Shown here one piece after another: positions 33,546-44,200 of a DNA stretch of 64,000 nucleotides; positions within the stretch are counted from its first letter, which is position 1, and every line of letters starts with the position of its first letter. Made by a program: the position numbers and the translations under genes. The notes beneath the pieces are model-generated. The model had not been told where the DNA came from. It searched no databases and saw only the letters and a list, made by a program, of their open reading frames with translations. The stretch comes from Odontocerum albicorne (taxonomy: Eukaryota; Arthropoda; Insecta; Trichoptera; Odontoceridae): the NCBI GenBank assembly GCA_949825065.1, contig OX463848.1:38919380-38983379 (forward strand). The letters are read 5' to 3'.

Positions 33546-33996
33546 ATGTATTGTCAATTTTGCTACTGTTGATATTACGCGGTTACCGTATATAACATTA
33601 AGTGTCCCATTTACCTTGTTCCCTGTTGCTACTCTTTTATCAACGTCCCTTTCAATTCGCCCATCACACGTATCAAAAACATACTGCCCATAAATATTAA
33701 ACAGATATAATGCGTATTTCTGGTATATCAATGTATTATAAATCAAATTAAGAAATGAGATATAATGGTTTGGCTACATTGAGAAATACTACTAAAGTCC
33801 AAAAGTTTCCTGCCAAACCAAATTAGATCGTGTTAGATAGATAAAAACCAATGTTTGTTGCAAAGGCTGCCATTCAACACTAGGATTTCCAAGAATTGAA
33901 ACAACCACCCTTTTGTCCCAACTTGGCCCCTAACGATATTTTTTTTATATATTATTTATATTTAAAGCATTAAACACACTGGAGGTTAAAATACAT

Positions 33997-34454
33997 TGTA
34001 ATTTGTTAAGTCAAACACTGTTTATTCATTCCACTGTATGTAACAGTATAACCCTACCGGTTGTAAGTTTTACACCTCATCATCAGGTAAGCACAAACAA
34101 AACTAAATTATGTTCGAACTGGTACCGAGATACAAGCGTCTAACGGTAAAAAATCGGTTTAAAGATTTTAGATGGAGGGAAGCAAGAGACAACTTCAGCA
34201 AGCAGCGGTGAGATCTTGGGAATGTATTTACCAGATATTTATCCAAATGCACTGACTTGGATATTTCTAGGGTCTTTAATCTGTCCAATTTATTTCCGTT
34301 AGTATTAATATGCAAGTTTGATAGAAAATATGTGATTTTCTCGGTAACAATGATTAGCCATTTTAGATTTCTGATAATGAGATGAAAACCTTAAAACTTT
34401 AGGTTATATCGTTATATAAAGTTGAATAAACAGTGTTTTACTAAACAAATTACG
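33997..34454. mobile_element. Inverted-repeat element, family Q copy 2 (about 458 bp)
   Basis: The arms AGTCAAACACTGTTTATTC and GAATAAACAGTGTTTTACT match those at 25814-25978. This copy has about 290 extra internal bases and shares CAGTATAACCCTACCGG next to the left arm. Confidence 0.7.
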
Positions 34455-34539
34455 ATATTTTTAGTTACAAAACTGAAATCTGATTTGTGTGATAAAAAAA
34501 AAACAAAAGTATTACATAAAGCCTCACCGTGTGGTGATA

Positions 34540-34605
34540 TGAAAGCCTACATAAAAACGTATGAAAGCCTACATAAACACATATGAAAGCCTACATAAAA
34601 ACCAA
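34540..34605 (+). repeat. Short tandem repeat, about 26 bases, three units
   Basis: TATGAAAGCCTACATAAA occurs three times in a row with A(A/C)AC(G/A) spacers. Confidence 0.75.
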
Positions 34606-34709
34606 ATTGATTGTCAATGCGGACACATCGAGTAACATTACAAAAATTAGGATTGATAATTGATGAATCTGTCTTCTCTGCCTACCTTAAAAGGGGTATG
34701 ACATGATAG

Positions 34710-35089
34710 TGTGGCGGTCGCACACACGGTCAATGACCGATGAAATGACCTTTGCATTCCTTAGCAATGCAAAACAAACAATTACAAAGTCCACGCACCG
34801 GTCATTCAACCCATAGCCGGGAGCGGACCGCATTCCATGCTGGAGCGAGAACGCACCACGTCTGTCGCACCAGTTCCGTAAATAAATTATCACCTACATA
34901 TGACATTAATCGTTTTACTAATGTAGAAACGAGACGAAGGATATCTTGCTCGCATTCCCGCACACACGCGGGAATAGTATAAATACCTACGTTTACTAAT
35001 AAAAACTCTCTTTCCGGATTGCGATCGAAAACTTGTTTTATTTATCAACAAATCATCATCATCTCTCCCTTAAGGACATAGCTCCTACA
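34710..35089 (+). mobile_element. Solo LTR, copy 2 (380 bp)
   Basis: It has the same TGTGGCGGTCGCACAC start and CTCCTACA end as the copy at 18959, with about 90% identity by eye. The flanks ATAG (34706-34709) and ATTG (35090-35093) are a 4-base duplication with one mismatch. It inserted directly beside a decayed LINE end (TCTGCCTACCTT at about 34677). Confidence 0.8.
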
Positions 35090-35133
35090 ATTGTATTGCG
35101 TTAATAAATAATATTAACTTACTCGATTTGATA

Positions 35134-35345
35134 ACCTCCGGAGCCTAGTAAGACACTTAACTTTCATGTCAGGGTTTTGGGTTCGATTACCGATGGTACT
35201 CGAAAAAAATCGTCTAGTAACAATACTCACTGGCACTAGACGTGTACGAGTGTTGTCTCTTCACGTGCAGTTTAGTACTATGACGAATCGAGAGTTACGT
35301 GCCTACTCAGTGGTTCTAGCCAGATGACTCAATAATTGGGGCCAC
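35134..35345 (+). mobile_element. tRNA-headed SINE, family B
   Basis: AACCTCCGGAGCCTAGTAAG (box A-like), then TTTTGGGTTCGATTACCG (box B), then a body with ACTGGCACTAGACGTG. The body differs from family A. Similar head and spacing occur at 39465. Confidence 0.6.
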
Positions 35346-35349
35346 ACTC

Positions 35350-35914
35350 TTCAGCATCTCCAAATCGACAATTTAGATAAATCGTTGGGCGCCACATTAA
35401 TGAATAAATTAATTAGATATTTGGGTGTGGATGAATTGAATCTCGTTTGCGTATTTATTTCCAATTGTCGGTTTAGTTCGCTGTTGCTTAACGGTTAAAA
35501 CAACGTCCTGCAATAAAAAGGCAATAATTTAAACAAATATTTGTTTGTTTGTCCGCTTCCTGTTCTTATCACTTCTAAATTATCTAAACGTATTGCCCAG
35601 ACCTGCTAAATAGGTAATAAAATAATTAATAAATCTTGGATATTTTACACAGTTATGCCAAAGGGCACATAAAGAAGTGTCAAAAATATTTTTTTTATTT
35701 AAATTAACATAATGTAAAAAAATCAGTGACCTTACCCTTGAAAAAAGGAAGTTGGTACAACTTCTTGTAATGATCTCTCGTTATTTCCTATTTTCTGTGT
35801 TATTGTTTTAACTGATCCTATCGCACGAAACAGACTATGTGGCTTAGGTCACTAAAATAAGCCTTAGAAAAAATATTGATCGATTAAACAAAATACTTTT
35901 TTAAGGTTTTGTAC
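35350..35914. other. Spacer without recognised features
   Basis: No gene, no shared repeat. Confidence 0.5.
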
Positions 35915-36388
35915 TATTTATTTATTTATTATTACACATGACAAGAAATATACACAAATTGCGAAAAAACAACAGGTAATTTGATTTGGACATACAATTT
36001 TAATGGATCTGGGTTTGTTGCCTTTCATTTGTCGTATCCCCAGTAAACTAGGCTTTTGCCTGTATCTCACTGAGGATATTTAGCATGAAAAAATAAATCG
36101 ATACTTCTTTCCGATTTTTGATTACACAAAAACAAAACCCCGTTGCACGCTCTCATCAACCTGACAAACAGTGACACTCAATTACAACTGGAAACATTTT
36201 GCGAAATTCAACTCCTCACACATCATCACTCCAGAAAGACCAAAAATATTCATCCCACAATGTACCGCACACAATCATAAAAATTAAAATTAAAACAAAA
36301 AATACACAGAAACACAAATACAAAAACAACCAAAATTAAATCAACAAGAAGAAACCCACTCTCACGAACTCACACAAATCCTTAAGAT
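35915..36388 (-). mobile_element. LINE 3' UTR (same family as 10481)
   Basis: It is over 85% identical by eye to 10481-10920, including the (TTTA)n tail, GGATCTGGGTTTGTTGCC and CCCCGTTGCACGCTCTC. No coding part is left. Confidence 0.8.
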
Positions 36389-36396
36389 TGATTACT

Positions 36397-36973
36397 TTAA
36401 CCTTTTCCTTCCTGTGCTAAAAAAATCGGCGCTTTCCGGTGCTATGTAAAAATGAGCGATTTAAAATCGGAAAAATAAGATTTTTAATAGACAATCGCTT
36501 AAATTAATTAAATTTCTAGTCAAAAGTGATAATAATTGAAATTTAATTGCTGAAAACATGAAAAAAACATCGGCCGACGTTCACAAAACGGGCGAAGCGA
36601 CCACCTCAAATGGATGCCTGAAAGCTACTGAACGAGAGAAGCGAGCGAACTGAAATTTTATTTCTTGCGTTCCCATATTCCGAAGTAGAGTGAGAGTGAG
36701 ACGTGAATAGCGTCACTTCCTCACCCATAGCGGTTTTTTAGAAACAATATACCTACGTCACACGTTTATGAATTTATTCCCGATTTTAACAAAATATCTC
36801 TGATATGGCCGATAAGTGCTAATTATTATTAATATATTTTTTTCATTCAATGCGTAAATGTATTACGGAGTAATACCTATAATCTGAACCCAGTATTTAT
36901 TATATTTATAGAGACATTAAAGTTTTTAGAAGCAATATGTACTAGTTACACATCACAGGGAAGGAAGGGTTGA
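36397..36973 (+). mobile_element. piggyBac-like MITE, family T copy 1 (577 bp)
   Basis: It starts TTAACCTTTTCCTTCCTGTG and ends CACAGGGAAGGAAGGGTTGA; the right TTAA has mutated to TTGA. The internal text (GCGATTTTAAATCGG-type word, GTGAGAGTGAGACGTG, ATTCAATGCGTAAATG) is shared with copies at 37913 and 61486. No transposase frame. Confidence 0.82.
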
Positions 36974-37912
36974 GAACCAATTTCTTACTTACAGCACTAA
37001 TGTTGAAATCCTTCTCGATTATTTGGAGCAATAGGAAGACAATATTGTACATACCTTTCCGATAACCTAATGTTACGAAATCTGCGTAGCATCACTTGCC
37101 GAAAAGTGAAAAATAATAAACTTCTTTGCAGACGTACTCGTATTTTAAATAAAATTTGTCGGATAATTTTTAGGTTATGTTTTATTTTTTTTCAATATTT
37201 TTTTTGGTTTATATTATCCAGATCATTTTGTCCGTACCACGCCGAATACCCGAGAGTCTACTGTATATATAGATCGGGTTCAAAATACGTTCAGTGACTT
37301 TTAATATTAGCGTGTACATACAGACAGATAGACATAGCAACACTTCCTTTTCGTATAATAAAGATATGAGAAGTTCAACAACCTAATTTTTATAATACTT
37401 AAATACGTTTCCTGTTTCTAAAAATACACCCGCCAAGACAAATCTTAGATTAGCATAACCTGCAGAATATCCGCCGATGGAGAGATTAGCCATTCTGAGA
37501 TTACAACGATCCCCTGGGATAGGAAGTACAACTCATCGAGCCGTTGTAAGGTGTCATCCGCAGAAACAATAAGTGCAATAATAACAATGCAGAAGTAAAA
37601 AGAAAAACAAGAGGATAGAACCTTCAGGATAACAATAAAATATTCGTATCAGAACAACGCGCTTAATAATATTATTGTGAAGTAAAATTTCAGGTCCGAA
37701 TTGTGTTTTAAAACAAATAATAAATGAACAATTTATACGGCGCCATTTAGAGAGCAGACTCTCCTTGAGGATGCTGTAAAGCGGGAATCCAACCCCTTCT
37801 TCTTCATCATCGCGTCCTCAATGCTGAGCATCGTGGTCATCTGCTATGTTTCGAACTCGGTGCACTATACATCTTCAACCCTCTCCGCCCTGGGCCTTGT
37901 TGAATGCAACGC
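36974..37912. other. Segment between two inverted family T copies
   Basis: No recognised gene. 37740-37910 is GC-richer (CATCGCGTCCTCAATGCTG) and may be a fragment of an unnamed repeat. It would form the loop if the two flanking MITEs paired. Confidence 0.4.
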
Positions 37913-38578
37913 TTAACCCTTCCTTCCCTGTGATGTGTAACTAGTATACATTGCTTCTAAAAAACTTTAATATCTCTATAAATATAATAAACACTGGGTT
38001 CAGATTTTAGATATTCCTCCGTAATACATTTACGCATTGAATGAAAAAATAATAATAATAATAATTAGCACTTATCGGCCACATCAGAGATATTTTGTGA
38101 AAATCGGGAATAAATTCACCAATACAATCAAAATTGTGCCAGTGTGTGACGTAGGTATATTCATTCTAAAAAGCCGCTATGGGTGAGGAAGCGACGCTAT
38201 TCACGTCTCACTCTCACTGTACTTCGGTATATGGGAACGCAAGAATAGAATCTCAGTTCGGAGTTGTGTTTCTTCTTTCGAGGTATAACTAACATACACA
38301 GTGTTTGAATTTCCGTCCCGTCAGTAGCTTTGGGGCTTTCGTTCGAGGTGGTCACTATGCCCGTTTTTTTTTGTGAACGACGGCCGATGTTTTTTTTTCA
38401 TGTTTTCAGCAATTAAATTTCAATTATTATCACTTTTGACTTCAGATTTAATTAATTTAAGCGATTGGCTATGAATATTCTTATTTTTCCGATTTTACAT
38501 CGCTCATTTTTACATATGTATTGAATACACAGCACCGAAACGGGCGATTTTTTTTTAGCACAGGAAGGGAAAGGTTAA
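37913..38578 (-). mobile_element. piggyBac-like MITE, family T copy 2 (666 bp)
   Basis: Perfect TTAA lies at both ends. The ends TTAACCCTTCCTTCCCTGTG and CACAGGAAGGGAAAGGTTAA are the inverse of copy 1. It carries about 90 bases more than copy 1, around 38260-38340. Confidence 0.85.
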
Positions 38579-39464
38579 AGAAGACCCTGTTAATTATTTT
38601 GTTTGATCCGTCCATCTCATATGCGCCTTCTTCTTACTTGCATTTCCTCAACTGTCCCCGTGATCATATAAAAAAAATCAAAAAATAAAATAAGTGCAAG
38701 GATAGGAAAGTGACTGCTACGGAAAAGAGAGTGGGCACTTCACCATATTTTGTTTTATTAGCTATAAAAAGTCTTTGATTGCGTAAAATTGAACAATATG
38801 AGGGAGATCCTGTTAAAAAGAGGAGTCTTATTGGCTTGGAACAGAATCTGTATAGGACAACTCAGTAGAAGGGAGAATTCATTATAATAGCTCTGATAGT
38901 TTTAATATTATCAAAGGAGTTTGACAGGTATACATACTCTTACCTTAGTTATTCAATAAATATAGGGAATATTGGAAATGTGAAATTTCTGTTTGAGGAA
39001 AAAAGATCTCAAACCTCATGTTTTAAGATGGCGCGGTTTTCATTTCTGAGAAAAAATGGAAAATCTTTTACATTCCGTAAAGTTCTAAATAAACAAATAT
39101 ACTCGTAAAACAAAACTTATGATTTTTGACCATTTACAATAAATCCGCCCGATGTATTTATACGGGAGTGTTACGTATGGTAAATAAAATAAAAAACATA
39201 TTTCATTCTAAGATTCGCTTCTGGTGAAGATCGCCCTATGGAAATTGAATTTATTTAACTTGTTAGCTATCTCCGCATAATATACATAGAGAGTCCTTAT
39301 GTTTGTCTGCTAATTTATTGTAGCTGACGGATACAGAAGATATATTATTATGTATCATTCCGGTGCACAGAGTTTGTCTAATATATTCTGTTTTACTATA
39401 AATAAATGCTGAAATGAAGCATAGTGCAAATTAATAATTTTGAATACGATTTTTTTATAAAAAA
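38579..39464. other. Spacer without recognised features
   Basis: Short frames only, no shared repeat. Confidence 0.5.
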
Positions 39465-39665
39465 ATCACAGTGGCCAAGATTGCCTCACGCTTGTATTTC
39501 ACCCTGGGAATTTCAAGTTCGATTCCTGATAATACAAAAAAGTAACAATAAAAAGAGTCTCAATCTGGTTTAATTCGTCAATAAGGTTATTTTTACCTAT
39601 CTGTGTATGATATTATAGCCAACATTTATGACGACGAATTGCGGCTTACTGTGATCTCGTAATGC
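39465..39665 (+). mobile_element. Probable SINE family B copy
   Basis: CAGTGGCCAAGATTGCCTCA (box A-like), then TTTCAAGTTCGATTCCTG (box B), then a body containing TTATGACGACGAATTGCGG. The A-to-B spacing is tRNA-like. Confidence 0.5.
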
Positions 39666-41100
39666 TATCTCCTGGCCACGTTATTCAACATGTCTGCATC
39701 ACCAATGTTGAGGAGTACCATGAATAAAAATAATCTTCCACGAAATTACATCTAACACTGTCAGTGTAAAATTTCTACATAGTACAGTTAATGTATCGTT
39801 ATAGTTGTGTCGTAGCAACTTGAGGGAAATTGGTGTCTGAGTATATTTTTAGTTAATATGGATAACATCTCCGCCTCCATTATTTATGGGTACCTTATAA
39901 AATCCAATTGGCTTTCTAGAGCCACAGAATTCATCACTGTCTTCGCATTTTCTCATTTAGTTGGTTTCTACGTGAGGAGTTGCCTCTCTTCATCATGTTC
40001 TGTTCAAATTCATTTATTCTTCTTGGTTGATGCTATCCTTCCTCTATTTTCAGGGATTTCTATTCCCAGTATCTCATCCCAAATGTTTTATTTACATTTT
40101 CATTCCACTGAAGCTTTGCCTCTTTCAGTTTCAGGATCTAGAACCACAAAGTGCTGCAAGTATTACTATATGCTCAACCCGTAGTATATTTTAATAATTG
40201 CGAGACAAAGTGTCTTACACTGAAACAGAAAAAAATCTAATAACTTGGGGAAATCCTTGGACCAACGATAGGAAATAACACATGGTACATAGTATTAATA
40301 CAAATGCAGAACTCGAATCTCCCGTTCCACGGATTTGTCACGTAATGAACAAACAAAATGTTGCAAGGTGAAACTCAATAGTTACCATTCGATGGGATAA
40401 GATGAGAATATGAAACGAGATGCTAAAAGATTTAACGAAAATGGTCATTGTAGTAAAAATGCAGGATCAGGAAACTTGAAAAACAATGACACAGTCGACA
40501 TCCTAATCTTCAAGGCCTATATGCTAAATGGAATGAAAAAAATATAGAAAATCAATAAATTAATATAATTTTGAATAATGTTAACAAAATGATGTATAAC
40601 TGGATTCGTATTCATTTGAATTGATAAAAAAAAGTCATATTTGTATATTTAAAGCATTAAGATATAACGAAAATAAATATGTAAACAATTTTTAAACAGT
40701 TAAGTATCGGTAATAAGTGACATCTATGTTACACAAATCTTATTTATATAAGAAAAGTACACGCATATCAACCGGTAAAAATGTTGTTTACTTAACCGTA
40801 AAAGAATCATTTAAAATTTCGTTGCGCAGACGCTGTCAAAACTATTTTTGGCTGTCGTGAGAAAAAATATATTTTGATAATTAATACCAAAAAAAATATA
40901 TAAAATATCGATTCCTTAGTTTCCTAAAAGGTAGGCATCATCCCTATTTTATAAAAAATAATACAAATCAGACCGGCAACTTTAGAAATATTTTTTTTAA
41001 AATACCGGCATCGTTGTCAAACCTAACCAATCAAATACACATCCTTTTCTGACAGTTCTTATCATCGTTCAAATAGAACCTTTCGAAGCTTTCAAGTTGA
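39666..41100. other. Upstream region of the glyoxalase II gene
   Basis: AT-rich, with a 108-codon frame at 39858-40184 that resembles nothing known to me. No TATA box is visible near 41000-41100, so the promoter cannot be placed. Confidence 0.4.
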
Positions 41101-41115
41101 GATTTTGTAAAATAT

Positions 41116-41130
41116 ATGTCGAAATTTTAA
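41116..41130 (+). promoter_or_regulatory. Possible upstream mini-ORF of HAGH
   Basis: ATG TCG AAA TTT TAA ends 10 bases before the HAGH start codon. If the transcript includes it, it could lower initiation at the first Met and favour the internal Met44. Whether the 5' UTR covers it is unknown. Confidence 0.35.
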
Positions 41131-41140
41131 TTGATTCTAA

Positions 41141-41210
41141 ATGTTTTCAAGGATTTTTACTGGTCTACCTGACTGCGTTTCGCAAAAACTTACTGCTTTT
41201 TATTTTCGAG
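41141..41210 (+). CDS. HAGH: HAGH exon 1 (leader)
   Basis: It encodes 23 residues plus one base and is followed by the strong donor GTAAGT. Its phase fits exon 2. Assignment rests on phase, donor strength and the leader-like composition, not on homology. Confidence 0.7.
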
Positions 41211-44200
41211 GTAAGTTTTATTTATTACAGGACTTGTACGGTTTTTTTTGTTTATTTTCCATTTACATTTGCATAACAATTTCTATCTTACGTACGTTAT
41301 TTCAATGAATTGTTTGATATTGCATATCTCAAGGATCAGGTAAAGAGACTACTTGAAATAGTCACTAACTAACTAACGGTTTTAGATCTAGTAGCTTCTT
41401 GGTAGTAACTTTTTTAAACTTCTGTCAGAGCAGCCAAAAGGCCATTTTAAATATATTATTAATAAAATTTATGAATAATGAGATGGAATAGAACAAATTA
41501 AATGAAAACCCTCAGTTATTGTAAGCAAAACGCTGTGATCTATAGATTACGAAACTGTTTCCATGTACAGTGGCTCAGATTTAAAATATATATATATTTG
41601 TATATTTGTAACTTGTCTTATGTTATTATGAAAAAATTACTATTAAAAGTATTTCGCGACCCATTCAAAATGCCAACTGACCTAATTTAAGTCACAATCC
41701 AAAGAATATTGATTAAATGATGATAAAACTTTAGTTCAGTTTGATCTCACCACCACCCACACTGTTATGGGGAACAAAATAAGTCCCCCACCTACACTAG
41801 AAGATTGAAATCTTCCTTTATTTTTTTTATGAGCACGACCTCACGTGTCCCAAAAGAAACTTCCCAAAGGGACTCCTCAGGTGCAAACACAACTATAATA
41901 AAGAAAATGTAGCATGGTCCCTGTGATGTTTCAAAAATTTGTCCCAATACAACCTTGTAACGATGTTCAGTAATTTTAATTATTTTATCAACTTTAATAT
42001 AAGCCTCGATTCTAATAAATAGCAAGTTATTTAGGTAAATACATTACATAAAACTAACAATAATGACAAATTAATACATCTTGTTACAAATTAGCAAAAA
42101 TATTTCAGTTTCTTAAAATCAAATAATATTTGGTGACGATCGTCAAAAGTCACTACGTTAGTCTGCATTGGCTAGGGATGGGGTATACGATAATTGGATT
42201 TTCGATTATTTTATACATAAAATTAAATGTTCATAATTAGTATTAATTCATAGTAGATCTTGGCCTATTTAAAGATATATACAAATCATACGATACTATA
42301 GAAAGTCAGTATAATGAAAATTAGGAATTATAACGTCAGTTTAGAGGAAAACAATTTTCGATTTATAAAAAAACAATTTAATTTGTTAAAAAAAAAACAT
42401 TTTACCCCATCCCTTTAAGACGTGACAATTCAAACATCACAGGGACCATGCTACATTTTCTTGAGTATAAGTGTGAAACTAATATTAGTGACGATGGACA
42501 TAAAATCAGACACAATAGAGAAGGAAAATGACTCGCAGCGCAGTAAATATATTTATGAAGTAGCTTAAAGCCTGTAGTTCAAACAATTTAGCAAGTTGCC
42601 AGTACTTTCACAGAAAAATTCGAATGCAGCAAAACTATCCTTTGACTCCACTAGATCGGAGTAGCCAATCAGTTCGAAGATGAACCGATGTAAGGCTGAG
42701 TAGAGTTCCCTTCAAAATTATGAAAATATTTACTCGATTATCATCGCAGTACCACAGAATGTGATCTGAGGATTGTTCCAGATGGCCAAAAAAATTACAA
42801 CAGGACAAAGAGACAAGATTGAAGCTAAAGAGTTTGCCATTAAAGTTCCCATGGACAGAGAGAAATTGAGTAGTCCAATAGTTGAGGTGCACCCACAGGA
42901 AACCGAGTTGCGCCCTGATGCAAGGAAAAATTTTAAATGTGTCTTCCCACGGAGGAGGACAACTGTGCCTCTAGGTAAGCTTAAATAATCGCGAGAGAGG
43001 TCATAGAGATTACGTCCGCTTTCACTCCTTGCTAGGGTGCAAGAGGTGACAGCGGACATCACTTATATTTGCGTATTGACCCCTAACGAGAACAATCGCA
43101 GTGCGATACTGGACTTCCAGATCCAACGTAACGAACCCCATTAAGACAGAGTGCTTCCACCCAGCATGTCCTATAAGCCTTAATTAAGGTTAAAATATGC
43201 TAAATTATGTTTAGCTATTTTATTTACACATTGATCGCCAATAGGATTTTCGTAAAATGTCCAAAAAATGTTATTACGTTTTTAGGTTTTTAATTAAAAA
43301 TAACCTACCTATCACATTCATGAGTATATCTTTTAGAACCATGAAGATATCCTAAGGCCATATCGTAGTAAGATAGAGAAGGGCCATGTCGGCCAAGTTT
43401 AATAGTAGTTTAATACAGAGCGCGTAGCCGACGGACAGGATGACACTCTGAAGTTAGGTATGCCGTGTCAGCCACCGGTGGCCGACACGGCCCAATTGGA
43501 ATACCTCGGTGTCGGCCACCGGTGGCTGACACGGCGATCAACGTGTTAATAAGGTTAAACTATGCCTTAAATCCTAAAAAAATTCCAAACTCTTTTGAAG
43601 AAGAAGTGCCTCATTGTATACCAGATATATTAAAGTGACAAATTTCACAACAAAATTTAAATATTCAGTATATTTTCTCACTCATAGTGCAAGCACTGAA
43701 AGTTCGAGGCTCTCACAGTAACCAGACTACAGAGACACTAAAAGACATGAGGGTTCGAGTACTCCCGGCTTTGCAGGACAATTACATGTACCTGCTCATA
43801 GACCCAGCCACCAAGAATGCCGCTATAATAGATCCCGTGGAGCCTAGCACCGTGCTAGCTGCCGTGGAGGAAGAAGGAGTATCTCTCACCTCTGTTCTTA
43901 CCACTCATCATCACTGGTATTTATCATTACTTATATCTTATATTCATTCTTTAATTTGTAAAGATTAAAATCCGCAATCCAAATTATTCTTTAATCTGTA
44001 ATTTTCAAAACTGATGATTGTAAGTGATTTGATGTGTGATTTTTTGCTCATATCATAGTATAAATAGGCCAAAACCTATACGATGGTTGTCGTCAAAGAA
44101 ATAATACGAGAATTGAATTTTAAATACAAGAGAGCGAGAGACGAATACTTAGATTCTCTGCGAAAGTAATTCGAAATTTGAATCTCGGTGGGTCCGTGAT

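Noticed and set aside
39858..40184. 108-codon frame as a gene upstream of HAGH
   Set aside because: No recognisable domain, low-complexity hydrophobic text, and no splice or promoter evidence; left as spacer.
42773..42988. 71-codon + strand frame in HAGH intron 1
   Set aside because: It overlaps a longer and more protein-like - strand frame and shows no known motif.
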